Position numbers and translations under genes: made by a program
Notes under the pieces: model-generated
What the model was told of the DNA's origin: nothing
Databases searched by the model: none
Seen by the model: the letters and a program-made list of their open reading frames with translations, nothing else
In this document: positions 54,798 to 64,000 of the stretch, piece after piece
How positions within the stretch are numbered: the first letter of the stretch is position 1
Layout of the letters: every line of letters starts with the position of its first letter
Assembly (NCBI RefSeq): GCF_029982035.1
Contig: NZ_CP104166.1
Coordinates: 620,001-684,000, forward strand
DNA: 64,000 nucleotides
Direction: 5' to 3'
Source: Megaera polyxenophila
GTDB lineage: Bacteria > Pseudomonadota > Alphaproteobacteria > Rickettsiales > Rickettsiaceae

Positions 54798-57464
54798 CTA
54801 TATTTCTTGCCAATTATCGCCATGAGATATATCTACTTTAATCGGTACATCCAAGGCAATTATATTTTCCATGGTAGATTTTATTAATTTAGTTACTGAT
54901 TCAACTTCAGATAGAGGTGCTTCAAATACCAATTCATCATGAATCTGTAAAGTCATTGTTGTTTTTAGTAAGTTTGCTTGTAATTTCCTATCTATGGCAA
55001 TCATTGCCATCTTTGCAATATCAGCAGTAAGGCTTTGCATCGGAGCATTTATAGCTGCTCTTTCTGCAAAAGAACGCAAACTATGATTTTTGTTATTAAT
55101 CATCGGAATATAACATCTTCTGCCAAGCAGATTTTCTACATAAAGGTTTTGGCGGGCAAAATTAATAGTATCTGCCATATATTTTTCAATACCTGGATAT
55201 TCCTGAAAATATTTTGCTATATAGTCTGCTGCAGCTTTTTTAGTAATATTGAGATTTTTCGCAAGGCCAAATGAACTAATACCGTAAATAATCCCAAAGT
55301 TAATTGCTTTCGCGCTTCTTCTTAACTCTGGTGTTACTTTAGCCATTTCTACGCCAAAAATCTGACTGGCAGTTTGTTTATGGATATCCTCTCCTTTTGT
55401 AAATGCTTCTTTAAGAGCCTGTATATTTGCTACATGACTTAAAATTCTGAGTTCTATTTGAGAATAATCTGCCGAAATTAATTTATACCCTGCAGGAGCA
55501 ATAAAGGCAGCTCTGATGTTATTACCTTCTGGCGTGCGGATTGGGATATTCTGAACATTTGGGTTATTTGAGCTTAAACGTCCAGTTGTAGTAGATGTTT
55601 GTAGAAAAGTGGTATGTAACCTACTAGTTATGGGATCAACTTGTTTAGGCAAAGCATCAGTATAAGTATTTTTTAGTTTTGTTAAATGTCGGTATTTTAA
55701 AATTAAGTCAGCAATTTCGTATCCTTCATCACTTAACTTCTCGAGAATTTCTACACCGGTGCCATAGGTTTTCGATTTACCGGATATTTTTGAAAACGGC
55801 AACTGCAACTTATCAAATAAAATCCCACCAAGTTGCTTTGGCGATGCAATATTAAATTCTTGCCCGCAGTATGAGAAAATCTCTTTTTCAAGCATCTCTA
55901 TTTCTTTTTGAAACTCAGTTGATAATTTTTGTAAACACGTGATATCGATTTTAATACCGTAAGCTTCCATGTTATGCAAAATTCTACATAAAGGTAAGTC
56001 AATCGTTTTATATAAATGCAGCGTTTTCTGCCTAAAAAGCTGTTTCTGCATTTCGCTATAACATTCAAGAAAATATTGGGATAAGCTTATATCAGGCAAA
56101 GATTTATCGATATTTTTCTCGGCATAATAATTTATTATTTCATGAATGGATTTTTCTTTGCTACCTGCAGAAAGGCAATAATCCATAAGGTTTAAATCTT
56201 CGAAGCTATTTAACGGGCCAGAAAAATTTTTATATAAATTTTTTAAATTAGCAGTGATTTTTTTTATAGAGTAATTTGCAAATAATTCGTCAATAAAATT
56301 GTTGTGGTCTAATACTGTAGAATCATTTTTTGCATAAGAAAACAAATCTACTGCATAAGTTGATTTGTGCGGATTATAATTAAGCAAGTAAATTTGATTT
56401 TCTAAAGAAATAGAAACAGTTATATGCGAATCATTTTCTTCTAAAGTTACTGCTACTAAACCAAACCTTTCTATTTTGTTTTTTAACTCAGATAAGGATT
56501 GAGCTGAATTAATGGCTATTTTCTTGGGTTGGAACTCTTGTAGTGTCAATTCCTTTGGTATTTCAATATTAACCTTATTCTCAATTTTAATATTAAACAA
56601 AGTTTCAATTCTTTTATTTAGAGATTTAAATCCATATTTTGCAATAAATTCAATAATTTTTGATTCTTGCTTACCAGTTAACGCAAATAAATTCAGATTA
56701 TAAGGAACTTCAACATTTTGATCTAGCCCTACTAGTTGCCAGGATAGAAAAGCTTGAGCTTTGTAGTTGAGCAATAAATCCCTTTGCCTATTATTTTTAA
56801 CCTGATCTATACAGTTATATATACCTGCTAAATCCCCGAAATTATTTATTAATTCAGAGGCGGTTTTAGGGCCTATGCCTTTTACTCCTGGAATATTATC
56901 GGACGCATCCCCGACAAGAGCTTGCACTTCTCTGACCTTATTTGGTAACACCCCAAATTTTGCTAAAACATCCTCTTGGTGGACAAATTTTGACTTTACC
57001 GGATCATAAATTTTAACCCCATCATCCATTAGCTGTAGCAGATCCTTATCAGATGAAACGATAACAGCTTTAACATTATCATCGGTACAATTTTTTGCCA
57101 GAGTTGCAATAATGTCGTCTGCTTCAAACCCTTCCTTAGAGAGGACACAAAAATTAAGGGCTTCGGCTGCGCTTTGAACTATCGGTAGCTGAGAAAGAAG
57201 TTCTTCTGGAGCAGGGGGACGATGTGCTTTATATTCTTTAAACAAATCATGGCGGAAATTTTTGCCTTTACTATCTAAAACCACTACGGCATATTCTGCT
57301 CTAAAATCATTAATTATTTTTAAAAGCATCGAAGTAAAACCATAAATAGCTCCTACTGGCTGCCCGTCCGGCGACATAAGAGGGGGCTGTACATGATACG
57401 CTCTAAAAACAAAACCATATCCGTCAATTATTAGCAATTGCTTGTTTTGAGATTCACTATTCAT
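54798..57464 (-). CDS. polA: DNA polymerase I
   Basis: About 888 aa. The N-terminal 5'-3' exonuclease is intact (LLIIDGYGFVFRAYHVQPP, SSDKDLLQLMDD, GDASDNIPGVKGIGPKTA). Polymerase motifs A (DYSQIELRILSH), B (RRSAKAINFGIIYG) and C (QIHDELVFEAP) are complete. The middle region does not show the DxE of an active proofreading 3'-5' exonuclease (VAVTLEEND there), so proofreading is probably lost. ATG 57464 (MNSESQNKQ) is preferred; the open frame to 57515 adds residues without similarity. Confidence 0.95.
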   Translation of the reverse strand: MNSESQNKQLLIIDGYGFVFRAYHVQPPLMSPDGQPVGAIYGFTSMLLKIINDFRAEYAVVVLDSKGKNFRHDLFKEYKAHRPPAPEELLSQLPIVQSAAEALNFCVLSKEGFEADDIIATLAKNCTDDNVKAVIVSSDKDLLQLMDDGVKIYDPVKSKFVHQEDVLAKFGVLPNKVREVQALVGDASDNIPGVKGIGPKTASELINNFGDLAGIYNCIDQVKNNRQRDLLLNYKAQAFLSWQLVGLDQNVEVPYNLNLFALTGKQESKIIEFIAKYGFKSLNKRIETLFNIKIENKVNIEIPKELTLQEFQPKKIAINSAQSLSELKNKIERFGLVAVTLEENDSHITVSISLENQIYLLNYNPHKSTYAVDLFSYAKNDSTVLDHNNFIDELFANYSIKKITANLKNLYKNFSGPLNSFEDLNLMDYCLSAGSKEKSIHEIINYYAEKNIDKSLPDISLSQYFLECYSEMQKQLFRQKTLHLYKTIDLPLCRILHNMEAYGIKIDITCLQKLSTEFQKEIEMLEKEIFSYCGQEFNIASPKQLGGILFDKLQLPFSKISGKSKTYGTGVEILEKLSDEGYEIADLILKYRHLTKLKNTYTDALPKQVDPITSRLHTTFLQTSTTTGRLSSNNPNVQNIPIRTPEGNNIRAAFIAPAGYKLISADYSQIELRILSHVANIQALKEAFTKGEDIHKQTASQIFGVEMAKVTPELRRSAKAINFGIIYGISSFGLAKNLNITKKAAADYIAKYFQEYPGIEKYMADTINFARQNLYVENLLGRRCYIPMINNKNHSLRSFAERAAINAPMQSLTADIAKMAMIAIDRKLQANLLKTTMTLQIHDELVFEAPLSEVESVTKLIKSTMENIIALDVPIKVDISHGDNWQEI

Positions 57465-57500
57465 AATATTTTCATTCTCATAACTCAAATTTGTACTACG

Positions 57501-57619
57501 TTTACCAACCCACAAAGCTTGCCTAGTATAGCTAAGTGGCTAAACAGAATTCAAGCTAAATATAGCGCGTTGGTAAAGATTGATAATATTGTTATAATTT
57601 GGCCGCAAGGCAAGCTTTG
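57501..57619. repeat. Two interleaved inverted repeats upstream of polA
   Basis: TTTACCAAC (57501-57509) pairs with GTTGGTAAA (57569-57577), and CAAAGCTTGCC (57513-57523) pairs with GGCAAGCTTTG (57609-57619). The order A-B-A'-B' is that of a pseudoknot, not of nested stems. It could be a leader RNA structure or a decayed palindromic repeat element. Confidence 0.45.
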
Positions 57620-57898
57620 CATATCAAGAAACTTGCCAATAAACTGATATAGTTTGCTTGACAAACACCTCAGATTCGTTATCATGATATATGAGTTTAA
57701 GTTTAGGTGTACGAGTTTCACCTTTCTTAGAGTAACATCCTAGCTTTTAAAAGTGTTGTATTAGTTAGCTATTTAGCCATTTAAAGTTAGTCTGCTGCCG
57801 GCCTAATAAAATTTCCAAATAAATATTACTTTTAAGCTGTATAAATGACTTATTTGTTAATCTAACCAATTTCCAAAATTAATTATTAATTCAATCAA
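57620..57898. other. Remainder of the 435-bp spacer between divergent polA and rho
   Basis: With the interleaved repeats at 57501-57619, this forms a gene-free region. It presumably holds the promoters of polA (minus) and rho (plus). I see no frame with coding features and no tRNA. Confidence 0.4.
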
Positions 57899-59500
57899 AT
57901 GACAATAGAAGAAAACGAATATCCAAAAGTTTCCGATAATAATTCCTTAAGTAGAACTTTAAAAATTAGAAAAACTATTAAATCACCGCTTAATCCTTCG
58001 GAAGAATCTTTAGGTGTAAACTATCCAAAGTCCTCTTCTTTAGAAGACAAAGCTTTAGTAAACAACCATGTAGCAGAAAATGTTCCTGAAAGAGAAAATG
58101 AGCCATCCGAGCTCGAAATGGTCACTGGAATAAAAGAAAGAAAGGCACGCAGAATTAATGAATTCCCTTCTTCTAAAAAATCCCAAGATGCTGAACAGAC
58201 AAAACGACAGAATACGGAAGAGTCGAAAGAAAGCAACGGTGTGAGAGTAACGTTAAGGCAATTAAAGCAAAAGTCGCCAGAAGAACTCCAATCCCAAGCT
58301 GAGGCGCTGGGAATAGAAAATGCCAGTTCTTTATTAAAGCAAGAACTAGTTTTTGCAATTCTGAAAAAAATTGTTGATCAAGGTGGCCATATTTCCGGTG
58401 AAGGGGTTCTAGAAGTACTGCCTGATGGATTTGGTTTTTTAAGATCACCAGATGCTAATTACTTAGCGGGGCCTGATGATATTTATGTTTCGCCTAATCA
58501 AATACGGCGGTTTGGTTTAAAAAAGGGTGATACTGTAGAAGGTCAGATTAGAGCGCCTAAAGCTGGAGAAAGATACTTTGCCTTGCTTAAACTAAGTAAA
58601 GTTAATTTTGAAGATAATGAAAACGCTTACCATCGAGTTCATTTTGATAATCTAACACCTTTATATCCTGATGAAAAATTACTCCTTGAGATGGATAATG
58701 AAAATAAGGATTTTAGTACAAGAACAATAGAGCTTGTGGCCCCTATGGGTAAGGGACAAAGAGCCTTAATAGTCGCACCGCCGAGAACCGGAAAAACTGT
58801 TCTGCTACAAAACATTGCCCATGCAATTACTACTAATCACCCAGAAGTATATTTGATGGTTCTTCTTATAGATGAGCGACCAGAGGAAGTAACAGATATG
58901 CAACGCTCTGTTAAAGGTGAAGTAGTTAGTTCTACCTTCGATGAACCGGCAGCAAGACACGTGCAATTGGCTGAAATGGTCATTGAGAAAGCAAAACGAT
59001 TAGTTGAACATAAGAAAGATGTTGTGATATTATTAGATTCAATAACTAGATTAGCAAGAGCCTATAATACTGTGGTGCCATCGTCAGGAAAGGTTCTAAC
59101 TGGAGGGGTAGATGCAAACGCCCTACAAAGACCTAAAAGGTTTTTCGGTGCTGCACGTAATATAGAGAATGGCGGTTCGTTAACTATTATTGCCACCGCA
59201 TTAATTGAAACTGGTTCGAGAATGGATGAGGTAATATTTGAAGAATTTAAAGGTACTGGTAATTCTGAAATCGTTCTTGACCGTAAAGTTGCAGATAAGA
59301 GAATCTATCCAGCCATTGATATCACCAAATCTGGTACTAGAAAGGAAGAATTACTTGTTAATAGAGCAATACTTTCGAAAATGTGGGTTTTACGCCGTAT
59401 TATTAACCCCATGGGCACTGTTGATGCGATGGAGTTTTTGCTTAGTAAGTTTAAAGAAACGAAAACTAATAATGAGTTCTTTAATTCGATGAACTCTTAA
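57899..59500 (+). CDS. rho: Transcription termination factor Rho
   Basis: A 533-aa hexameric RNA helicase. The first ~110 residues are a charged, low-complexity extension absent from E. coli Rho (419 aa). The N-terminal RNA-binding domain follows (LRQLKQKSPEELQSQAEALG, GEGVLEVLPDGFGFLRSP), then the ATPase with Walker A (APPRTGKTVLLQ), Walker B (VILLDSITRLARAYN), the Q-loop region (SGKVLTGGVDANALQRPKR) and VADKRIYPAIDI. Confidence 0.96.
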   Translation: MTIEENEYPKVSDNNSLSRTLKIRKTIKSPLNPSEESLGVNYPKSSSLEDKALVNNHVAENVPERENEPSELEMVTGIKERKARRINEFPSSKKSQDAEQTKRQNTEESKESNGVRVTLRQLKQKSPEELQSQAEALGIENASSLLKQELVFAILKKIVDQGGHISGEGVLEVLPDGFGFLRSPDANYLAGPDDIYVSPNQIRRFGLKKGDTVEGQIRAPKAGERYFALLKLSKVNFEDNENAYHRVHFDNLTPLYPDEKLLLEMDNENKDFSTRTIELVAPMGKGQRALIVAPPRTGKTVLLQNIAHAITTNHPEVYLMVLLIDERPEEVTDMQRSVKGEVVSSTFDEPAARHVQLAEMVIEKAKRLVEHKKDVVILLDSITRLARAYNTVVPSSGKVLTGGVDANALQRPKRFFGAARNIENGGSLTIIATALIETGSRMDEVIFEEFKGTGNSEIVLDRKVADKRIYPAIDITKSGTRKEELLVNRAILSKMWVLRRIINPMGTVDAMEFLLSKFKETKTNNEFFNSMNS

Positions 59501-59527
59501 CAAAAATTATTCACATAGGAGGGTTTT

Positions 59528-60472
59528 ATGCATAAACGACCAAAAATATCTTTAATAGGCGGTGGTAATATCGGTGGTACTTTAGCCCATATTTCTGCTT
59601 ATAACGCACTAGGAGATGTAGTTCTATTTGATGTGGCAGATGGTAGAGCTAAAGGCAAAGCTCTTGATATTGCTCAAAGTAAGACTTTAGACGGCTCAGA
59701 TATCAGTTTAAAAGGAACTGGGAGTTATGCAGATATACAAGGCTCAGATGTGGTAATTATTACAGCTGGTATACCTAGGAAGCCAGGCATGAGTCGGGAT
59801 GATTTAGTTGCTACCAATGCAAATGTTATGAAAGAAGTAGCACAAGGTATAAAGCAGTATGCCCGTGATGCATTTGTAATTGTCATTACTAATCCACTTG
59901 ATGCTATGGTATATGTTTTGCAGAAAGAAAGTGGATTGCCTGCAAATAAAGTTGTGGGGATGGCTGGTGTGCTTGATTCAGCTAGGTTTAATTATTTTCT
60001 GGCAGAAGAGTTCAAAGTATCTGTTGAGAACGTAACTAGTTTTGTGCTTGGCGGTCACGGAGATTCTATGGTTCCCCTAGTTAGATACTCAACCGTAGCT
60101 GGTATTCCAGTCCCTGATCTAATTAGAATGGGTTGGAGTACGAAAGAAAAAATTGATGCAATAGTAGAGCGGACTAAAAATGGTGGCGGTGAAATAGTAG
60201 CGTTACTTGAAACTGGTTCTGCTTATTATGCTCCTGCGGTATCAGCAATTGAAATGGCTAAGAGCTACTTGCATGACAAACGCAAAATTATGCCTTGTGC
60301 AGCATATTTAAACGGTGAGTATGGGGAAAAGGGTATTTACGTAGGAGTACCGGTAGTTATTGGGAAGAACGGGGTAGAAAAAGTTGTTGAAATTGAGTTA
60401 ACTAAAGAAGAGAAAACAAATTTTACATCTTCAGTTAATGCTGTTAAAGAGCTGATAAAAAATATTAAGTAG
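59528..60472 (+). CDS. mdh: Malate dehydrogenase
   Basis: A 314-aa TCA-cycle enzyme of the LDH-like MDH type. The NAD-binding glycine motif is GGGNIGGTLAH, with NPLDAMVYVLQK, active-site Arg in AGIPRKPGMSRDDL, RFNYFLAEEF and catalytic His in LGGHGDSMVPLVR. A strong ribosome site (GGAGGG) precedes the ATG by 5-6 bases. It lies 27 bp after rho and may share its transcript. Confidence 0.96.
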   Translation: MHKRPKISLIGGGNIGGTLAHISAYNALGDVVLFDVADGRAKGKALDIAQSKTLDGSDISLKGTGSYADIQGSDVVIITAGIPRKPGMSRDDLVATNANVMKEVAQGIKQYARDAFVIVITNPLDAMVYVLQKESGLPANKVVGMAGVLDSARFNYFLAEEFKVSVENVTSFVLGGHGDSMVPLVRYSTVAGIPVPDLIRMGWSTKEKIDAIVERTKNGGGEIVALLETGSAYYAPAVSAIEMAKSYLHDKRKIMPCAAYLNGEYGEKGIYVGVPVVIGKNGVEKVVEIELTKEEKTNFTSSVNAVKELIKNIK

Positions 60473-60725
60473 GCATAGCTCTATATTTATTGGATTTAGT
60501 ATATTCATAAAAAAGCTTTATTAAATCCAATTTTCGCCACTTATTATGTGGATATAACCCGCCCTCGTTCTACAAGCGGTATCTAAAACTCCACGTAACA
60601 GTGTTTCCTGTATGTGCGTTAGCTAAGCTTAATGTCCCACGAATTTATTTCTAATTGCTTATAGAGAGAGGCGATTCGAGTCAAGATTTTTCTTTTTTAC
60701 ATGAAGAGAAGTAGCCTTAAGCTAC

Positions 60726-61718
60726 TTATTCGGCCAGGAATTTCTGGGCTAGAGTAAAATAAAATGGTATTCCTAAAGTAATATTAAATGGAAAAGTAAC
60801 AGCTAGAGTCATTGGTATATAAATGGCGGCTCTAGCTTCTGGTAAAGAGGTACGCATTGCAGCAGTTACCACAATATAAGAAGCACTAGAAATTAACACT
60901 GTAAATAAAAATCCTGTTCCTAGGTCCAGTCCTATAAGAATACTTAAAGATATTCCTATTACTGAACCTATTAAAGGCATATATATGCCAAAAAGAGCTA
61001 GTTTTAAGGTAAACTCTTTTAGTTCGGCTAAGTGCTTTGTAATTAGCAATCCCATATCTAATAGGAAAAGTGACAAGATACCTTGAAAAGGGCTGATTAC
61101 AAAGCCATCCATTTTCTGCATTCCTTGAGTTCCTGATACCCATCCTATAAAAAATGAACCTAATAACAATAATATTGATCCATTGGTAAATACTTCCTTT
61201 AGAAGGAAAGGCTTCAATTGATTCTGGTTACCTAGATTTTTTTGCTTTGATGTATAAGCTATTAGTATACCACTTAAAATTGCGGGAGCTTCCATTAAAG
61301 AGAGTACGGAAATGATATATCCGGAATAAATTATAGAATTTAATTCTAAAAAATTAATTGCTGTTACAAATGTTACTAGACTAACAGAGCCATAATGAGC
61401 AGCAAGCGCCGCTGCAGTTAATTTATCTATTCTAGTGGTATGTTTTAAGAAAAAATAACCAATAAATGGTTGTATAAAACCTGCTATTATGCCAGCAAGA
61501 ATAGTTAAAATGGCCTTACTATCAACGTTAGTAGTTTCTGAAATAACAACGCCTCCTTTAAAACCTATTGCAATCATTAGGTATATAGCTAGATATTTAC
61601 TAATTTGTTCTGGAATTTCCAGATTTGATTTCAAAACTCCCGAGATAATACCTAGTAAAAAAAATAATATAGGAGGGGATAATAAATTTTCTACGAAAAA
61701 AGAGAATAATTCTACCAT
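60726..61718 (-). CDS. SbtA-type sodium-dependent bicarbonate permease family
   Basis: A 330-aa polytopic membrane protein with about ten helices and the family-specific segment AALAAHYGSVSLVTFVTA. It resembles the SBT superfamily (DUF897) founded by cyanobacterial SbtA. In heterotrophs the substrate is not established; bicarbonate uptake for carboxylases is plausible. It stands alone, convergent with mdh and next to an IS200 copy. Confidence 0.85.
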   Translation of the reverse strand: MVELFSFFVENLLSPPILFFLLGIISGVLKSNLEIPEQISKYLAIYLMIAIGFKGGVVISETTNVDSKAILTILAGIIAGFIQPFIGYFFLKHTTRIDKLTAAALAAHYGSVSLVTFVTAINFLELNSIIYSGYIISVLSLMEAPAILSGILIAYTSKQKNLGNQNQLKPFLLKEVFTNGSILLLLGSFFIGWVSGTQGMQKMDGFVISPFQGILSLFLLDMGLLITKHLAELKEFTLKLALFGIYMPLIGSVIGISLSILIGLDLGTGFLFTVLISSASYIVVTAAMRTSLPEARAAIYIPMTLAVTFPFNITLGIPFYFTLAQKFLAE

Positions 61719-61954
61719 GTTAGATATTTTTTATCTTAATTAATTTTATTATTTTAGATAATGTCCAAATATCCTTATATCTGATAAATTAAACCTTTTT
61801 ATATACTAAAAAAATCAATTAGCCAGCATAAATTTATAAAAATAGATTTAATTTTGGGAAACTTGTGCTTTGTCTTAATGAACACTAACTGCGAATTTTA
61901 TACCTTCAGTATTATTTGACACTGCTAAATTATTAGTTTAACTTACGAAAATTT

Positions 61955-62555
61955 AATCAACCACTTTCATCTGAGAGATGAAAGTTTGATCTTTGCGACT
62001 AGAAGTCGCTTATCAAGCTAAAGCTCATTCTAGCCTAATATTTGAAGTAAAGTCGGTCTCATGAGCGTCAGTGTGTTTGTTGATATATTCGTTAATCATA
62101 TCATCTGTAACATTACCGCTAGTTGAACTGAAGTATCCTCTGCCCCATAAATGTCTACCCCAGTATTTCTTTTTTAGTATCGGAAATTCTTCCTGTATTC
62201 TTTTAGATGATCTTCCCTTAGCTTTCTGAACAAATTCACTAATTTTAATATGCGGAGGAATATTTGCAAATATATGGACATGGTCGCTTGATACAACGCC
62301 ATTTTCTATCTTTATACTCATTTCCTCAGCTACCTGTAACACTAGTTCCCGAACACGTTTTTTTATGTCGTAAGTAAGTACCTTATAGCGATATTTCGTT
62401 ATCCATACTATATGATAACGATGATAAAAAACTGAATGTGATCTTTTGTTATAGTAAGTCATAGACTTATGATGCTACCGCATCATGGCGCATTAGACAA
62501 GCTAAAGCTTTTCCATCTGGAAGATGGAGGTTTTCACCACCAAAGGGACTATAAA
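61955..62555 (-). mobile_element. IS200-type element, copy B (601 bp)
   Basis: Appears identical to the copy at 13866-14466 over all 601 bp, including both end hairpins, so one copy moved recently. It ends 90 bp upstream of the queA ATG, in the antisense direction, and may have altered the queA promoter. Confidence 0.93.
62025..62462 (-). CDS. tnpA: IS200-type transposase TnpA (Y1 HUH)
   Basis: Identical in protein sequence to the 145-aa transposase at 13936-14373, with the HUH pair in SSDHVHIFAN. Intact. Confidence 0.93.
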   Translation of the reverse strand: MTYYNKRSHSVFYHRYHIVWITKYRYKVLTYDIKKRVRELVLQVAEEMSIKIENGVVSSDHVHIFANIPPHIKISEFVQKAKGRSSKRIQEEFPILKKKYWGRHLWGRGYFSSTSGNVTDDMINEYINKHTDAHETDFTSNIRLE

Positions 62556-62645
62556 TAGAGTTACTAATATTAATAAATCTTATAAATTATGTCCTTTCGA
62601 AGGTTTTACTAAAGAACTAGAGAATTTTGTATTTAGAGTTGATAA

Positions 62646-63674
62646 ATGAAGCTTTCTGATTTTGATTTTAATCTTCCTTCTGAATTAATAGCTTACGAAC
62701 CAGTAGAGCAGCGTGATCAATCCAATTTAATTTTGCCCTTTGATAACAATAAAATAGTGAAGTTTGCTAATATAATTGATTATTTAAATCCGGGTGATGT
62801 TATGGTTTTCAACGATAGTAGAGTAATTAACTCTAAGATAACTTTAGAAAAATCTGGTACGAAAATTAATATTAACTTAAATAAGCCATCATTAACCCAA
62901 AATTCGTGGCGAGCTTTTGCTAAACCTGCTCGAAAGCTCATTATAGGGGATGAGTTCTTTTTCGGTAATCATAAATTAGTTATTACTGATAAGTTTGAAT
63001 TTGGTGAGATAGAAGTAAATTTTGTGCTAAGGGATATTGAGGTTTTTACTTTTCTGGATCAATACGGCCAAGTACCTCTGCCATTATATATAAAAAGGCC
63101 GCCAAAAAATGAACTAGATGTACAGAGATATCAAACTGTTTATAGCCGTGAAAAAGGTTCTGTAGCAGCCCCTACAGCCGGTTTGCATTTTACTCTGGAA
63201 TTACTTGAGCAAATCAAGGCAAAAAACGTCACGATTCAATTTATAACTTTACATGTTGGTGCAGGCACATTTTTACCAGTAAAAACTGAAAACATTTACA
63301 CTCATAAAATGCATTCTGAATATTCGTATATTAGCCCGCTAGTAGCAGAAACTATTAACAAAGCTAAATCCGAAAACAGAAGGATCATATCAGTTGGTAC
63401 AACTGCGCTTAGGAGTCTGGAATCTTTCAGTCGAAATGGGAAATTATATCACGGAGCTAAAGAAACTGATATATTCATAACTCCGGGTTACAAATTTCAG
63501 ATAGTAGACAGCTTAATTACCAATTTCCATTTACCAAAATCAACTTTATTGATGCTAGTTTGTGCGTTTTCTGGGATGGGGGAGGTGAAAAACCTTTATA
63601 AATATGCTATAGATAATAAAATGCGCTTTTTTAGTTATGGTGATGCGATGATGCTTCATAGAAAGTCTCACTAG
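62646..63674 (+). CDS. queA: tRNA ribosyltransferase-isomerase QueA
   Basis: 342 aa. Transfers and rearranges the ribosyl group of S-adenosylmethionine onto preQ1-tRNA, giving epoxyqueuosine. Diagnostic segments are MKLSDFDFNLPSELIAYEP, DVMVFNDSRVI, GSVAAPTAGLHFTLELL, LHVGAGTFLPV and TNFHLPKSTLLMLVCAF. It works downstream of QueF (51314-52144). Confidence 0.96.
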   Translation: MKLSDFDFNLPSELIAYEPVEQRDQSNLILPFDNNKIVKFANIIDYLNPGDVMVFNDSRVINSKITLEKSGTKININLNKPSLTQNSWRAFAKPARKLIIGDEFFFGNHKLVITDKFEFGEIEVNFVLRDIEVFTFLDQYGQVPLPLYIKRPPKNELDVQRYQTVYSREKGSVAAPTAGLHFTLELLEQIKAKNVTIQFITLHVGAGTFLPVKTENIYTHKMHSEYSYISPLVAETINKAKSENRRIISVGTTALRSLESFSRNGKLYHGAKETDIFITPGYKFQIVDSLITNFHLPKSTLLMLVCAFSGMGEVKNLYKYAIDNKMRFFSYGDAMMLHRKSH

Positions 63675-63848
63675 CAGTATTATTAAATTACTTAATATTT
63701 ATAAATTGTTACTTGCATCTTGCTTAGAAATAATATATCATTCGCAGATGCTTAGGACGATTATAATTGCTCAAACCTGAATTATTCTGGTGAAGCTTAC
63801 AAAAAATATAATTTTTTTAGTCAGAATTAAGTTTTTCAAAATATTTGC

Positions 63849-63925
<77 letters not shown>

Positions 63926-64000
63926 ATTCTTCCAAAATCCTTAATTAATCAGCGTTCTTAATTGTAATAATAACGTAAGATGAAAATAATTTCTGGGAAA

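Overview
The window is an AT-rich chromosomal segment that looks like a member of the Rickettsiales, probably Rickettsiaceae. The basis is gene content and style: alphaproteobacterial-type DksA, the HscB/HscA pair, DapD-DapE followed by trigger factor, KdsB, a cyanide-insensitive-type CydAB, a patatin phospholipase, long AT-rich spacers and many eroded genes. The genus is an inference. The IS load is heavier than in the classical compact Rickettsia, so an endosymbiont lineage is more likely than a tick- or louse-borne pathogen.

Layout. Positions 1-13690 are dominated by four near-identical ~1.81-kb IS91-like elements plus a 328-bp remnant. They interrupt a mannose-1-phosphate guanylyltransferase gene (manC, at the left edge) and a fused Na+/solute symporter-histidine kinase gene (split into three pieces), with priA and tRNA-Asn intact between them. 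Positions 13866-20167 hold an IS200-type element, a small secreted or membrane protein, a likely minus-strand run umuD-like/unknown/xerC/dksA, mgtE, and a frameshifted IS5-like transposase. Positions 20327-24590 are amino-sugar genes: glmM divergent from glmU-glmS, with GlmU lacking a recognisable uridyltransferase half. Positions 25080-29991 hold a zinc-ribbon membrane protein, dapD-dapE, tRNA-Leu, tig with a His-rich tail, and a TatA/B-like protein.

Positions 30247-35804 hold a second symporter-kinase gene, broken by frameshifts, then cydA-cydB and a 39-aa oxidase-associated protein missed by ordinary ORF calling. Positions 36073-40295 are one patatin gene interrupted by a group II intron (with its reverse transcriptase) and by an IS200/IS605-type element. 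Positions 40482-46598 are housekeeping (obgE, nudix, trpS, two acetyltransferase-type genes, miaA, tRNA-Lys, kdsB). A 1131-aa repeat protein with pentapeptide repeats follows (46862-50257). The rest is phasin-like, queF, tRNA-Arg, hscB-hscA, polA, rho, mdh, an SbtA-type permease, a second identical IS200 copy, queA and initiator tRNA.

How it fits together. The core functions serve cell-wall precursor supply (GlmM/U/S, DapD/E), LPS (KdsB), queuosine and other tRNA modification (QueF, QueA, MiaA), iron-sulfur cluster assembly, replication and termination, and respiration. The genes hit by mobile DNA are dispensable or environment-facing: symporter-kinases, manC and patatin. That is the pattern of early genome erosion under host association. 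Excising the IS91-like copies restores the symporter-kinase frame exactly and without gaps against the window's own paralogue, which defines the element ends and shows no target duplication. The most unusual items are the double-frameshift IS91-like transposase shared by every copy, the repeat protein at 46862-50257, the GlmU truncation, and the two independently broken symporter-kinase paralogues.
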